A DNA stretch of 64,000 nucleotides from Pseudomonas chlororaphis (lineage in GTDB: Bacteria; Pseudomonadota; Gammaproteobacteria; Pseudomonadales; Pseudomonadaceae), in the NCBI RefSeq assembly GCF_000783395.1, contig NZ_JSFK01000023.1:124001-188000 (forward strand), given 5' to 3'. Positions 43,721-53,305 of this stretch are shown here, piece by piece (the stretch's first letter is position 1; every line of letters begins with the position of its first letter). The notes beneath the pieces were generated by a model, which was not told the origin of the DNA, did not search any database, and saw only the letters and a program-made list of their open reading frames with translations. The position numbers and the translations under genes were made by a program.

Positions 43721-45757
43721 TCAGAACGTCGTGCGCAACCCGACCTGAATGCTGCGCCCTTCTGCCGGCGCAATGTCGCGCAGGATCGAACTGGCATAAC
43801 GTACGGTTTGATTGGTCAGGTTCTCGGCATTGACGAAAGCCAGCCATTTACTCTGGCCGACATCAAAGTGATACCCGACATTGGCGCCCAGCGTGGTGTA
43901 ACCGTCAGTCCTGCTTTCATTCTCCGGCACGCGATGTTGTGAACTGGCGTGTTCGACATCGATGCGCGCCTGCCACTTGTCCAGTTCCCACAGCAACCCG
44001 GTGTTGAGCCGCAGCGGCGCGATGCGCGGCAAATCTTCGCCAGTGTCGAGGTTCTTCGCGCGGGTGTAATCGCCGGACAACTCCAGCGCAAACTTGCCGT
44101 AAGCGCTTTCGCCAAGTTGCCAGTGATCCTGAGCTTCAATACCACTGAAGCGCGCACGCACACCGGAATAGGTGTATTCAGGAATACCGTCGACGTCCTC
44201 TTCGCCCTCGTCATTCAACGTCCGGCCCGTGCCGAGCAAGCCGATGTAATTGGAGAAGTGACTGTAGAACACACCGACACTGCCCTTGTGCGTGCCGTTA
44301 TCGAAACGCAACGCCAGATCACTGGACACGGCTTTTTCCTTCGACAACCCGGCATCTCCGACCTCATAGGTGCCGGTCGCGACGTGGGCACCGTTGGCGT
44401 AAAGCTCATAGAACGTCGGGGCGCGCTCGGTGTAGCCCAGCGTCGCGGCTACCGACCAGATCGGCGTCAGGGTGTACACCGCGCCAGAGGAAAGACTGCC
44501 AGCAGTGAAACTGCTGGAGCGGTCGGCGCTGGCGAAGCGCTCGTTACCCTTGGCATCCGGGTCGACCGTGGTGTGCTCAAGGCGTCCGCCGAGGGTGAAC
44601 AGCAGTCGATCGGTGGCTTGCCACTCTTCCAGAATGAACAGCGCACCGGCATTGGTATCGGTCTGTGGCACAAACGCCTCTTCACCCAATGCCGAAAACT
44701 CGTTGCGGCTGACCTGCGCACCGATCACGCCATTGAACGGCCCCAATTGCTGGTGCCGCGCCTCGACACGCGCTTCGTAACCTTTGTTCTTGAACGTCGT
44801 ACCGACCTCGCCACCTTCGATTTCGCGGTGTTCGTAATCGGTGTAACCCGCATCCAGCTTGATCGAACTGAACAGCCCATCAAGATTGCGTATCTCCGAG
44901 GCGAACGCGTAGTGCTCCTGTTGCATGCGAATGCGCACGTCTTCTTCAGCCGGCGAACCGTAGTTGGAATCGTAGTTGCTGTAGGACAGGCCGGCGTATC
45001 CGTCATCCCAGGTGTAAGACCCGCCGACAGCGCCGCCGTCCTGGCGACCATCACTGTTTTCCAAGCGATGCTTTTTCGAGTCGCCGTCGTCGTTTGCGCG
45101 TTCGCGAGCGGTTTTCGCGTAACCGGGGATTTTCAGATCATTGAACTCGCGGGCGCTGGCGTCCAGGTGCAGGGCGAATTGACCGTTACCGGCTTCGAGT
45201 TTGCCAGCACTGCTGCGCGTGGTGTCGGCACCGCCGTAGCGCAATTCACCGGCGCCGTGGATACCGTCGATAGCCTCGATCGGAATGCGGTTATCGAAGG
45301 TGTTGACCACCCCGCCAATGGCACTGCCGCCGTACAGCAGCGCTGCCGGACCACGGATGATTTCAACTCGTTCGACGTTGACCGGCTCCAGCGGCACGGC
45401 GTGGTCGTAAGACAGCGACGAGGCATCCAGCGCACCAACGCCGTTGCGCAGAATACGGATGCGATCACCGTCCTGACCGCGAATGATCGGCCGGCTCGCC
45501 CCAGGCCCGAAGTACGACGAGGACACGCCGGGTTGCTTGTTCAGGGTTTCGCCGAGGCTACCCTTCTGTTGGAACGTGAGGTCATCGCCGCTGAGCACCG
45601 TCGAGGGCGAAGCGAGTGTCTGGCTGCCGAGCGGATTGCCGGTGATGACTTGCGGTTGCAGTTCGAGGGTGTCGGCGGCGAATACCGGCGACGCAAAAAG
45701 CAGCGCGGCGGCCAACGGATTGAGGCGTCGTTGCAGGGGGTGGGAACGGGCAGGCAT
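43721..45757 (-). CDS. znuD: TonB-dependent outer membrane receptor, ZnuD-like (zinc uptake)
   Basis: A 678-residue receptor: signal peptide to about 27 (SPVFA), plug domain with RPIIRGQDGDRIRILRNGV and RVEIIRGPAALLYGGSAIGG, then a 22-strand-type barrel ending in the outer-membrane signature GLRTTF (terminal Phe). No N-terminal signalling extension is present, so it is not a sigma/anti-sigma transducer. Sequence style and length match ZnuD/PA0781-type zinc receptors. A perfect Zur-type palindrome lies 84 bases upstream, supporting expression under zinc starvation. The substrate is inferred from family and operator. It is divergent from katG. Confidence 0.85.
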   Translation of the reverse strand: MPARSHPLQRRLNPLAAALLFASPVFAADTLELQPQVITGNPLGSQTLASPSTVLSGDDLTFQQKGSLGETLNKQPGVSSSYFGPGASRPIIRGQDGDRIRILRNGVGALDASSLSYDHAVPLEPVNVERVEIIRGPAALLYGGSAIGGVVNTFDNRIPIEAIDGIHGAGELRYGGADTTRSSAGKLEAGNGQFALHLDASAREFNDLKIPGYAKTARERANDDGDSKKHRLENSDGRQDGGAVGGSYTWDDGYAGLSYSNYDSNYGSPAEEDVRIRMQQEHYAFASEIRNLDGLFSSIKLDAGYTDYEHREIEGGEVGTTFKNKGYEARVEARHQQLGPFNGVIGAQVSRNEFSALGEEAFVPQTDTNAGALFILEEWQATDRLLFTLGGRLEHTTVDPDAKGNERFASADRSSSFTAGSLSSGAVYTLTPIWSVAATLGYTERAPTFYELYANGAHVATGTYEVGDAGLSKEKAVSSDLALRFDNGTHKGSVGVFYSHFSNYIGLLGTGRTLNDEGEEDVDGIPEYTYSGVRARFSGIEAQDHWQLGESAYGKFALELSGDYTRAKNLDTGEDLPRIAPLRLNTGLLWELDKWQARIDVEHASSQHRVPENESRTDGYTTLGANVGYHFDVGQSKWLAFVNAENLTNQTVRYASSILRDIAPAEGRSIQVGLRTTF

Positions 45758-45841
45758 TGCGGAATTTCCATGCGCTGAAAAGTGAGGATCGCTGCCAGCG
45801 TTTTGCTTTAGCGCTGGTAGGAACAGAATGAAACGAATTTT

Positions 45842-45858
45842 ATGTTATACAATAACAT
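45842..45858. promoter_or_regulatory. Putative Zur box upstream of znuD-like gene
   Basis: ATGTTAT-ACA-ATAACAT is a perfect 7-base inverted repeat in an AT-rich patch, and the right half continues ATAACATTTC as in gamma-proteobacterial Zur operators. It sits 84 bases before the receptor start and 234 before katG, so control of the receptor is the likelier role. Confidence 0.8.
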
Positions 45859-46092
45859 TTCTTCCTGTCATCCCGATTTTCACTTTTTGTTTTTTTGCAG
45901 AGGCTCAACAACGCATGTTTCCAGCAGGCAGCCGCTATCGGCTGATCCGTGAAGTGCTCCGAAAAACGCTGAAAGACTTTGCCTATCAGCCTCCAATAGT
46001 CGGCCTATTAGCTGACTCTCCAAGTCGGGTCTAGCCTTACTAGTCCGAAGTCGGCACGAGCCGGCCGTAGCAGACCTGATAAGGACCCGAAC
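45859..46092. promoter_or_regulatory. katG upstream region
   Basis: This stretch belongs to the 335-base gap between the TonB receptor and katG. AAGGA at 46081-46085 is the katG ribosome site. A short dyad AGCCG-CTAT-CGGCT lies near 45930. I see no OxyR site with correct spacing. The 68-residue open frame across it is not convincing as a gene. Confidence 0.4.
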
Positions 46093-48363
46093 ATGGCAAA
46101 CGAATCGAAATGCCCGTTCAACCACGCCGCCGGTGGTGGCACGACGAACCGTGACTGGTGGCCGAATCAACTCAACCTGAAAATTCTGAGTCAGCACTCG
46201 CCCAAGTCCGATCCGTTGGGCAAGGACTTCGACTACGCCAAAGCCTTCAAGAGCCTCGACTTCCAGGCACTGAAACAAGACCTCACCGCGCTGATGACCG
46301 ACTCCCAGGACTGGTGGCCGGCCGACTTTGGCCACTACGGCCCCCTCTTCATCCGCATGGCCTGGCACAGCGCCGGCACCTATCGCACCGCCGATGGCCG
46401 TGGTGGCGCAGGCTCCGGGCAACAACGTTTTGCGCCGTTGAACAGCTGGCCGGACAACGTCAGCCTCGACAAGGCCCGGCGCCTGCTGTGGCCGATCAAG
46501 CAGAAATATGGTCGCAACATTTCCTGGGCCGACCTGATCGTTCTCACCGGTAACGTCGCGCTGGAATCCATGGGCTTCAAGACCTTCGGTTTCTCCGGTG
46601 GCCGCCCCGATGTGTGGGAGCCGGACGAAGATGTCTATTGGGGTTCCGAGCACGAATGGCTCGGTGGCGACAGCCGTTACGGCAAAGACAAGTCAGCCAT
46701 GCAGGAGCCCGGTGACGGCACTTTGGTAGCCGAACCGGATCTGCATGGCAAAGAAGAGAGCCGCACCGATCAGGGCGAACGCAACCTGGAAAACCCGCTC
46801 GCTGCGGTGCAAATGGGCTTGATCTACGTCAACCCTGAAGGCCCGGAAGGTAATCCTGACCCGGTCGCTTCAGCCCACGATATCCGCGAAACCTTTGGCC
46901 GCATGGCCATGAACGATGAAGAAACCGTGGCGTTGATCGCGGGCGGTCACGCCTTCGGTAAAACCCACGGCGCCGGCCCTGCCGATAACGTCGGACCGGA
47001 GCCGGAAGCGGCCGGCCTCGAAGAACAGGGCCTCGGCTGGCGCAACGCGTTCGGCACCGGCAAGGGTGGCGACACCATCACCAGCGGCCTCGAAGTGACC
47101 TGGACCACCACGCCGACGAAGTGGAGCAACAACTACTTGGAAAACCTGTTCGGCTTCGAGTGGGAATTGACCAAAAGCCCGGCCGGTGCGCATCAGTGGA
47201 TTCCGAAAAACGGCGCCGGTGCCGGCACCGTTCCGCATGCCCATGACCCGAGCAAAAAGCTTTCGCCGACCATGCTCACCTCCGACCTGGCGTTGCGCTT
47301 CGATCCGGCCTACGAGCAGATCTCGCGGCGCTTCCTCGCCAATCCAGATCAATTGGCCGACGCCTTTGCCCGTGCCTGGTACAAGTTGATCCACCGCGAC
47401 ATGGGTCCGCTGTCTCGCTACCTCGGCCCGGAACTGCCGAACGAAGAACTGCTGTGGCAGGATCCTATTCCTGAGGTCACTCACCCGTTGATCGACGACA
47501 GCGACGCAGCTGCGCTGAAAGGCAAAATCCTCGCGTCGGGTTTGTCGGTGTCGCAACTGGTCTCGACCACATGGGCGGCCGTCTCCACGTTCCGTGGTTC
47601 GGATAAACGCGGTGGCGCCAACGGTGGACGTCTGCGCCTGGCACCGCAGAAGTTCTGGCAGGCCAACCAGCCTGAACAACTGGCCAAAGTGCTGCAAACC
47701 CTTGAGGGCATTCAGAACGAATTCAACGGCGGCGGCGCTGGCAAGAAAGTTTCGCTGGCAGACCTGATCGTGTTGGCGGGGAATGCCGGGGTCGAACAAG
47801 CGGCGAAAAACGCCGGCCATTCGGTCACGGTGCCGTTCACGCCGGGACGCACGGATGCCAGCCAAGAGCAAACCGATGTCGACTCGTTCGGTTTCCTTGA
47901 ACCGATTGCCGATGGCTTCCGCAACTACAGCAAAGGCAAGTACACCGTTTCGGCCGAAGCACTGCTGATCGACAAGGCACAACTGCTGACCCTCACCGCG
48001 CCGGAAATGACTGTGTTGCTGGGTGGTTTGCGGGTGCTGAATACCAATGTCGGGCAAACCCGCCATGGCGTGTTCACTTCGCAGACCGAGACGCTGACCA
48101 ATGACTTCTTCACTAACCTGCTGGACATGGGTGTGGAGTGGAAGCCGACTTCAAGGGATGCGGATGAGTTCGAGGGGCGCGACCGTAAAACCGGCAGCGT
48201 GAAGTGGACGGCGACGCGGGTGGATCTGGTGTTTGGTTCCAATGCGCAGTTGAGGGCGCTGGCTGAGGTGTATGCCAGTTCGGATGCGAAGGAGCAGTTT
48301 GTGAAGGACTTTGTGGCGGCGTGGACGAAGGTGACGAATCTGGATCGATTTGATTTGAAGTAA
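46093..48363 (+). CDS. katG: Bifunctional catalase-peroxidase KatG
   Basis: A 756-residue class I heme peroxidase that breaks down hydrogen peroxide. The distal active site RMAWHSAGTYR (about 87-97) holds the catalytic Arg, Trp and His. The Tyr of LIYVNPEGP and a downstream Met supply the KatG-specific Met-Tyr-Trp adduct, and the proximal heme ligand is in GGHAFGKTHGA (about 285). The duplicated, heme-free C-terminal half is also complete, so length is normal. No signal peptide: cytoplasmic. AAGGA lies before the ATG. It is a single-gene unit with its own terminator; regulation by OxyR is usual in the family but no site was recognised. Confidence 0.97.
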   Translation: MANESKCPFNHAAGGGTTNRDWWPNQLNLKILSQHSPKSDPLGKDFDYAKAFKSLDFQALKQDLTALMTDSQDWWPADFGHYGPLFIRMAWHSAGTYRTADGRGGAGSGQQRFAPLNSWPDNVSLDKARRLLWPIKQKYGRNISWADLIVLTGNVALESMGFKTFGFSGGRPDVWEPDEDVYWGSEHEWLGGDSRYGKDKSAMQEPGDGTLVAEPDLHGKEESRTDQGERNLENPLAAVQMGLIYVNPEGPEGNPDPVASAHDIRETFGRMAMNDEETVALIAGGHAFGKTHGAGPADNVGPEPEAAGLEEQGLGWRNAFGTGKGGDTITSGLEVTWTTTPTKWSNNYLENLFGFEWELTKSPAGAHQWIPKNGAGAGTVPHAHDPSKKLSPTMLTSDLALRFDPAYEQISRRFLANPDQLADAFARAWYKLIHRDMGPLSRYLGPELPNEELLWQDPIPEVTHPLIDDSDAAALKGKILASGLSVSQLVSTTWAAVSTFRGSDKRGGANGGRLRLAPQKFWQANQPEQLAKVLQTLEGIQNEFNGGGAGKKVSLADLIVLAGNAGVEQAAKNAGHSVTVPFTPGRTDASQEQTDVDSFGFLEPIADGFRNYSKGKYTVSAEALLIDKAQLLTLTAPEMTVLLGGLRVLNTNVGQTRHGVFTSQTETLTNDFFTNLLDMGVEWKPTSRDADEFEGRDRKTGSVKWTATRVDLVFGSNAQLRALAEVYASSDAKEQFVKDFVAAWTKVTNLDRFDLK

Positions 48364-48376
48364 TTTTTCGGAAAAT

Positions 48377-48411
48377 AAAAACGCCGCATTGTTTCAATGC
48401 GGCGTTTTTTG
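48377..48411 (+). terminator. Rho-independent terminator of katG
   Basis: ACGCCGCATT and AATGCGGCGT form a perfect 10-base stem with a five-base loop, preceded by A residues and followed by a run of T, 17 bases after the katG stop. Confidence 0.95.
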
Positions 48412-48450
48412 TGTGTACGGCTTGGGTTTTATGGTGATGCGTAAACCCTA

Positions 48451-48611
48451 CCCCCTCACCCCAGCCCTCTCCCCCAGGGGGGCGAGGGGGAAAGGGAGCC
48501 GATCTTCGTGTTGTTCAAAACCTGAATTCGACTCGGACTTTCAGGTCGGTGTATAGCGCAAAGACACCTCGGTCAGTCCCCTCTCCCACTGGGAGAGGGT
48601 TAGGGTGAGGG
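48451..48611. repeat. MITE-like intergenic repeat with terminal inverted repeats
   Basis: About 160 bases bounded by CCCTCACCCCAGCCCTCTCCC (48453-48473) and its near complement GGGAGAGGGTTAGGGTGAGGG (48591-48611); 19 of 21 positions pair. Extra internal stems (CTCTCCCACTGGGAGAG on the right, a looser one on the left) give a folded structure. It encodes nothing and lies between katG and pepN. Elements with these ends are dispersed in pseudomonad genomes. Confidence 0.75.
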
Positions 48612-48647
48612 CCGATCCACAGCTGGAACACCGACTCCAATACACCA

Positions 48648-51305
48648 TCAAGCCAAGCTCTTGCTCACCACCTCATACACATCACTCGACAACTGCCCCG
48701 ACGCCCGAATCCGCTCCAGCTCAGCCTTCATCAGCGCCTGCCGCGCACCGTCGTATTTACGCCAGCGAGTCAGCGGCGCCAATTGACGCGAAGCGATCTG
48801 CGGGTTGAAGCCGTTCAGCTCGATTACCAGGTCCGCAAGGAAGCGATAACCCGAGCCATCGGCCGCATGGAAGTTGATCAGGTTCTGCCCGGCAAATGCA
48901 CCAACCAGCGCACGCACTTTGTTCGGGTTTTTGATGTTGAACGCCGGGTGCTGCATCAACGCTTTCACGCGCTCCAGACCGCCTGGCAAAGTGCTGCCGG
49001 CCTGCACGCTGAACCACTGATCCATGACCAGCGGGTTGTCCTTGAAGTGCTCGGCGAAACTGGCCAGCGCCAAGGCTTTCTGCTCTTCGAACGGCGAGTT
49101 GACCAGCACCGCCAGCGCGGTCAGGCGCTCGGTCATGTTGTCGGCCGCTTCGAATTGCTCCAGCGCCGCCGCCAGGACTTCCGGCTTGCCGCTGAGCATC
49201 AGGTACGACAGCGCAATGTTCTGCAGCGCGCGACGGGCGAAATGCTCGGCTTCGGCCACGTACGGGGTTTGCTTCGACAGGTCACGGTTGGCCTGATAAC
49301 GCAGCCACAGCGCCTCGAACAAACCTTCGGCCAATTGCTGGCGCGCGAACTCACGGGCGATATGGATCGCATCGACATCAGCCACTTCGCTGATTTCAGT
49401 GAGGTACGCCTCACCCGGCAACGAGAGCATTTCGGCGACCATCGCCTGATCCAGCGACTCATCCGACAGCACCGTGCGCAGCGCCGAGACCAGACGCGGA
49501 TCAAGCTTCAGACTCTCGCCCTTCTGCTGCTGGCCAATCAGTTCTTGCAGCACTTGCACCGACAGTTGCTGACCGGCATCCCAGCGGTTGAAGCCGTCGC
49601 TGTCGTGCTGCATCAGGAACATCAGTTGATCGCGGTTGTACGGGAAGCTCAGTTTCACCGGCGCCGAGAAGCCGCGCAGCAGCGATGGCAGCGGTTGCTC
49701 AGCGATATCAACGAAGGTGAAAGTCTGCTCGGCCTCGGTAACGGAGATCACGCGAGTAGTGCCTTGCGCCGACGCTTCACCGCTCAGACGCAGCGCAATC
49801 TCGTTGCCTTGGCTGTCGAGCAGGCCGAGTTCGACCGGAATCACGAACGGCAGTTTTTCAACTTTGTCCGGGGTTTCCGGGCAGCTCTGGCGGAAGGTCA
49901 GGCTGTAGGTTTTCGCAGCGGCGTCGTAAGACTCGCTCACCGCCAGACGCGGTGTGCCGGCCTGGCTGTACCAGCGCTTGAACTGAGTCAGGTCGACGCC
50001 GTTGGCATCTTCCATGGCCTTGATGAAGTCATCGCACGTCACGGCTTGGCCGTCGTGGCGCTCGAAATACAGATCGCTGCCCTTACGGAAGCCTTCGGCA
50101 CCGAGCAAGGTGTGGATCATGCCGACCACTTCCGAGCCCTTTTCGTACACGGTCAGGGTGTAGAAATTGGAAATCTCGATGAAGCTGTCCGGCCGCACGG
50201 CGTGGGCCATGGGACCTGCATCTTCGGCGAACTGGTGGGTGCGCAGGTAAGCCACGTCCTGAATACGCTTGACCGTAGCCGAGTTCATGTCGGCGGAGAA
50301 ACCGGAATCGCGGAACACTGTGAAGCCTTCCTTGAGCGACAGCTGGAACCAGTCGCGGCAGGTCACGCGGTTGCCCGACCAGTTGTGAAAGTATTCGTGG
50401 GCGACAATCGCTTCAACGCGCTGGTGTGCGGCGTCGGTCGCGGTTTCGGCGCGAGCGAGTACGGCGCTGGAGTTGAAGATGTTGAGGCCCTTGTTCTCCA
50501 TCGCGCCCATGTTGAAGTCATTCACGGCGACGATCATGAAGATGTCCAGATCGTACTCGCGACCGTAGACCTCTTCGTCCCAGCGCATCGATTTCTTCAG
50601 GCTGTTCATCGCGTGCTGGCACTTGTCGATGTTTTCCGGCTCGACGTAGATGCGCAGCGCGACGTTGCGCTGGGTCATGGTGGTAAAGGTGTCTTCAACG
50701 CACCACAAATCACCGGCCACCAGCGCGAACAGGTACGCCGGCTTCATGAACGGGTCTTCCCAGGTCGCCCAGTGCCGGCCGTCTTCGCCCGGGCCCGAGG
50801 CAATCGGATTGCCGTTGGAGAGCAGCACCGGATAGCTATGCTGTTCGGCAACCACGGTGGTGGTGAACTTGCTCATCACGTCCGGGCGGTCGAGGTAATA
50901 GGTGATCTTGCGGAAACCTTCGGCCTCGCACTGGGTGCAGAACATTGTTCCGGACTTGTACAGGCCTTCCAGCGCGGTGTTGGTTTCCGGGTGGATCTTG
51001 ACGCTGGTGTCGACCGTGAAGATTTCGCTGGTCGGTTGCAGGGTCAGGTGGTTTTCTGTGAGCTGGTATTGGCCGTCAGACAGTTCTTGATCGGCCAGGG
51101 TCACCGAGAGCAATTCCAGCTGCTGGCCATCGAGCACCAGCGGCGGCAGGCCCGGGCCACGCGCCGGGTTGCGGCGCATCACCAACTGCGCGTGCACCAG
51201 GCTGTGATCCTCGAACAACTCGAAGGTCAGGTGTGTTTCGTCGATCAGGTACTCGGGCGCCTGATAGTCCTTCAGGTAAATCATCTTCGGTTGTTCGGTG
51301 CGCAT
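48648..51305 (-). CDS. pepN: Aminopeptidase N (M1 zinc metallopeptidase)
   Basis: An 885-residue cytoplasmic M1 aminopeptidase that removes N-terminal residues from peptides. The substrate-binding GAMENKGLNIF lies about residue 265, and the zinc motif HEYFHNWSGN plus the second-helix Glu of LSLKEGFTVF about 300-322. Length equals that of E. coli PepN-type enzymes with all four domains. AAGGA is eight bases before the ATG. DUF2797, DUF1315, rhomboid, phosphoesterase and nadK genes follow upstream on the same strand with small gaps or overlaps, so pepN is the end of a housekeeping run. Confidence 0.97.
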   Translation of the reverse strand: MRTEQPKMIYLKDYQAPEYLIDETHLTFELFEDHSLVHAQLVMRRNPARGPGLPPLVLDGQQLELLSVTLADQELSDGQYQLTENHLTLQPTSEIFTVDTSVKIHPETNTALEGLYKSGTMFCTQCEAEGFRKITYYLDRPDVMSKFTTTVVAEQHSYPVLLSNGNPIASGPGEDGRHWATWEDPFMKPAYLFALVAGDLWCVEDTFTTMTQRNVALRIYVEPENIDKCQHAMNSLKKSMRWDEEVYGREYDLDIFMIVAVNDFNMGAMENKGLNIFNSSAVLARAETATDAAHQRVEAIVAHEYFHNWSGNRVTCRDWFQLSLKEGFTVFRDSGFSADMNSATVKRIQDVAYLRTHQFAEDAGPMAHAVRPDSFIEISNFYTLTVYEKGSEVVGMIHTLLGAEGFRKGSDLYFERHDGQAVTCDDFIKAMEDANGVDLTQFKRWYSQAGTPRLAVSESYDAAAKTYSLTFRQSCPETPDKVEKLPFVIPVELGLLDSQGNEIALRLSGEASAQGTTRVISVTEAEQTFTFVDIAEQPLPSLLRGFSAPVKLSFPYNRDQLMFLMQHDSDGFNRWDAGQQLSVQVLQELIGQQQKGESLKLDPRLVSALRTVLSDESLDQAMVAEMLSLPGEAYLTEISEVADVDAIHIAREFARQQLAEGLFEALWLRYQANRDLSKQTPYVAEAEHFARRALQNIALSYLMLSGKPEVLAAALEQFEAADNMTERLTALAVLVNSPFEEQKALALASFAEHFKDNPLVMDQWFSVQAGSTLPGGLERVKALMQHPAFNIKNPNKVRALVGAFAGQNLINFHAADGSGYRFLADLVIELNGFNPQIASRQLAPLTRWRKYDGARQALMKAELERIRASGQLSSDVYEVVSKSLA

Positions 51306-51315
51306 GCTGGCGTCC

Positions 51316-52146
51316 TTATTGATGCACGGCGAGCTGATAAGCCGTGTACTTGCGAATATTGATCACGCCGGTGTCGAAGATCAGGTACTGGCCCTTGATC
51401 CCCAGCAGCGTGCCTTCGGCAATCGGGTTCTTGTCCAGGTTGAAGCTGACGATTTTGGCCGGGTATTGCTCGACCGGGTAACGAATTTCCAGCGGTTCGA
51501 CATCGGCAATGGTTTGAATCGCCTGTAGACCGAAGCGCTCTTGCAAACCTTGCAGACCTTCAGCGCAACTCTCGAACAGTTGATCGCGCACCTGCGCCAG
51601 ATCCACGGCCACCGCGTCACCCTTGAGCAACGCACGCCAGTTGGTTTTATCGGCGACCTGACTGCGGAACAGGTCTTCAACGAAGCCCGACTGCTGCCGT
51701 GTCGACACGCGCATGATCGGCAATGCCTGACATGCGCCCTGATCGATCCAGCGAGTCGGCAGTTGCGTAGCACGAGTGATGCCAACCTTGATGCCCGACG
51801 AATTGGACAGGTACACCACGTGATCGGTCATGCAGAACTGCTCGCCCCACGCTGGATCGCGACAGGTGCCGGCGTCATAGTGGCAGCGCTCCGGACTCAT
51901 GATGCACAGGTCGCACTGCGCCAGTTTGGTCATGCACGGGTAGCAATAACCCTGGCTGAAACTGGTTTTGGTCTTGCGCCCGCAATGGGTGCAGTGGATC
52001 GCCCCCAGGTATTCCAGACGCACCGTGGTGCCGATCAACGGGTTGACCGGCACCTCGACGTCATCCAGACGAAACGCGTACTGCACGTTCGGCCCGTCCA
52101 GGCGTGCCGACATTTTGCTGATTGCACCGCGGCCAATCTCGATCAA
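51316..52146 (-). CDS. DUF2797 family protein
   Basis: A 276-residue conserved protein of unknown role (DUF2797). Four cysteine pairs suggest zinc binding: CTHCGRK, YCYPC, CDLC and a further C-x-C-like pair around CHYDAGTC. A later segment, VYLSNSSGIKVGITR, looks like a GIY-YIG-type strand. The start chosen is TTG at 52146, which overlaps the stop of the preceding gene (TTGA) and gives IEIGRGAISKMSA as the N-terminus. A start at 52203 would overlap that gene by about 60 bases and is less likely. It lies 10 bases before pepN. Confidence 0.85.
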   Translation of the reverse strand: MIEIGRGAISKMSARLDGPNVQYAFRLDDVEVPVNPLIGTTVRLEYLGAIHCTHCGRKTKTSFSQGYCYPCMTKLAQCDLCIMSPERCHYDAGTCRDPAWGEQFCMTDHVVYLSNSSGIKVGITRATQLPTRWIDQGACQALPIMRVSTRQQSGFVEDLFRSQVADKTNWRALLKGDAVAVDLAQVRDQLFESCAEGLQGLQERFGLQAIQTIADVEPLEIRYPVEQYPAKIVSFNLDKNPIAEGTLLGIKGQYLIFDTGVINIRKYTAYQLAVHQ

Positions 52147-52403
52147 TGGATGGCATCCGACTTGAACAGGATGTTCGGCACTTCGATCGACTTCGACGCA
52201 CATTCCTGCGGGCCCATGTAACCGGTGCGCTGGTCTTCAGGCAGGTTCTGGATTTCCCAGGCGATCATCGCCTGCAACGACAGCTCGCGCTGCTCAGCGG
52301 TGAGTTTGCCACCGTCCGACCACTTGCCGATTTCCACGGCCAGCTTCAGGCTCTCGTAGATGTCCGGGGTAATGTTGTTGATCATGTCGTTAAAAGAGGA
52401 CAT
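52143..52403 (-). CDS. DUF1315 family protein (YeaC-like)
   Basis: An 86-residue conserved small protein resembling E. coli YeaC. It is mainly helical and acidic in the first half (MSSFNDMINNITPDIYESLK), with WSDGGKLTAEQRE in the middle. Function unknown. Its stop overlaps the likely start of the DUF2797 gene, and the pair recurs together in pseudomonads as far as I know, so a joint role is possible. Confidence 0.88.
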   Translation of the reverse strand: MSSFNDMINNITPDIYESLKLAVEIGKWSDGGKLTAEQRELSLQAMIAWEIQNLPEDQRTGYMGPQECASKSIEVPNILFKSDAIH

Positions 52404-52435
52404 CAGGGTCTCCGTGCTCTTTATCTACTGAAATT

Positions 52436-53305
52436 TTAGGCGGCCAGTTTACGGCGGTTATACAAACCGCCCAACAAACCGGTGAAGCATCCGATGAGTA
52501 ACCCGCCGACATGGGCGGCGTTGGCGATTTCGCCGAAACCGATCATCGAGATCAGCCCCGACATGCACACCAGCAGCCACACCAGCATCATCACCAGCAC
52601 GCCGCGCGGCAGGCGATAGGCCGGGTTCGGCGCCAGCAGCTGGAAGATCCAGCAATGCCCGAGCAAACCGTAAAGTACGCCGGACAGCCCGCCAAACAAG
52701 GTCGCGCCGCTCCAGGCAAATTGCGCGTAGTTGGAAACGAGGCTGAACAACAGCGTCAAGCCGATCAGGTTAATACTGCCCTGACGCGACTCGATACGCC
52801 GGCCCAGTTCCCAGTACCACATGCCGTTCATGGCCAGGTGGAGGATGCCGAAGTGGATCAGCATCGGCGTAACCAGACGCCACCACTGGCCCGCTGCCAG
52901 ACTGTCGGCCAACGGCGTGAAATGGATGTATTCGCCGACCACCTGGAAATCGAGGAAGGTCAGCCAGCGCAGGGTTTGCAGGTTCTCACCGAGGTACGTC
53001 AGCCCGCCAACGATCAGGCACAGCAACAGGATGAACCCGGTCGCCTTGGCGTATTTCAGTTGCTCGGCAAAGCTCGGCCGCTTGAAGGTCGGCGCGACGG
53101 GGATGTCCATTTGCTGATCGGGATCGCCCGCCGGGAAGCGCTCGTACAGCGAGCGCACGTCTTCGCTGATTTCCGCCGGCGCCCACAACACTTGTTCGCC
53201 GGCCTCTTCGCTGACGCGATGCGGGACCTGCATGCGTTGCAGCAGTTTGACGAAACCGCTCAAGTCCACTGCCAAGGGCAGACGTAATACCGCTACCGCA
53301 CTCAT
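52436..53305 (-). CDS. Rhomboid family intramembrane serine protease (GlpG-like)
   Basis: A 289-residue membrane protease that cuts transmembrane segments of other proteins. An N-terminal soluble domain (to about 75) resembles the GlpG cytoplasmic domain, followed by six membrane segments. The catalytic Ser is in GGLSGVLYG (about 208) and the catalytic His in ANAAHVGGLLIG (about 263). The HFGILHLAMNGMW segment gives the family His-Asn pair. The ATG overlaps the end of the phosphoesterase gene by four bases (ATGA). Confidence 0.95.
   Translation of the reverse strand: MSAVAVLRLPLAVDLSGFVKLLQRMQVPHRVSEEAGEQVLWAPAEISEDVRSLYERFPAGDPDQQMDIPVAPTFKRPSFAEQLKYAKATGFILLLCLIVGGLTYLGENLQTLRWLTFLDFQVVGEYIHFTPLADSLAAGQWWRLVTPMLIHFGILHLAMNGMWYWELGRRIESRQGSINLIGLTLLFSLVSNYAQFAWSGATLFGGLSGVLYGLLGHCWIFQLLAPNPAYRLPRGVLVMMLVWLLVCMSGLISMIGFGEIANAAHVGGLLIGCFTGLLGGLYNRRKLAA

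Noticed and set aside
45981..46010. CTAT/ATAG repeats before katG as an OxyR site
   Set aside because: The spacings between the tetramers are 13 and 9 rather than the regular 11 of OxyR sites, so it is not claimed.
45828..46034. 68-codon plus-strand frame before katG
   Set aside because: It starts within the Zur palindrome region, has no ribosome site, and its hydrophobic start is explained by AT-rich promoter DNA.
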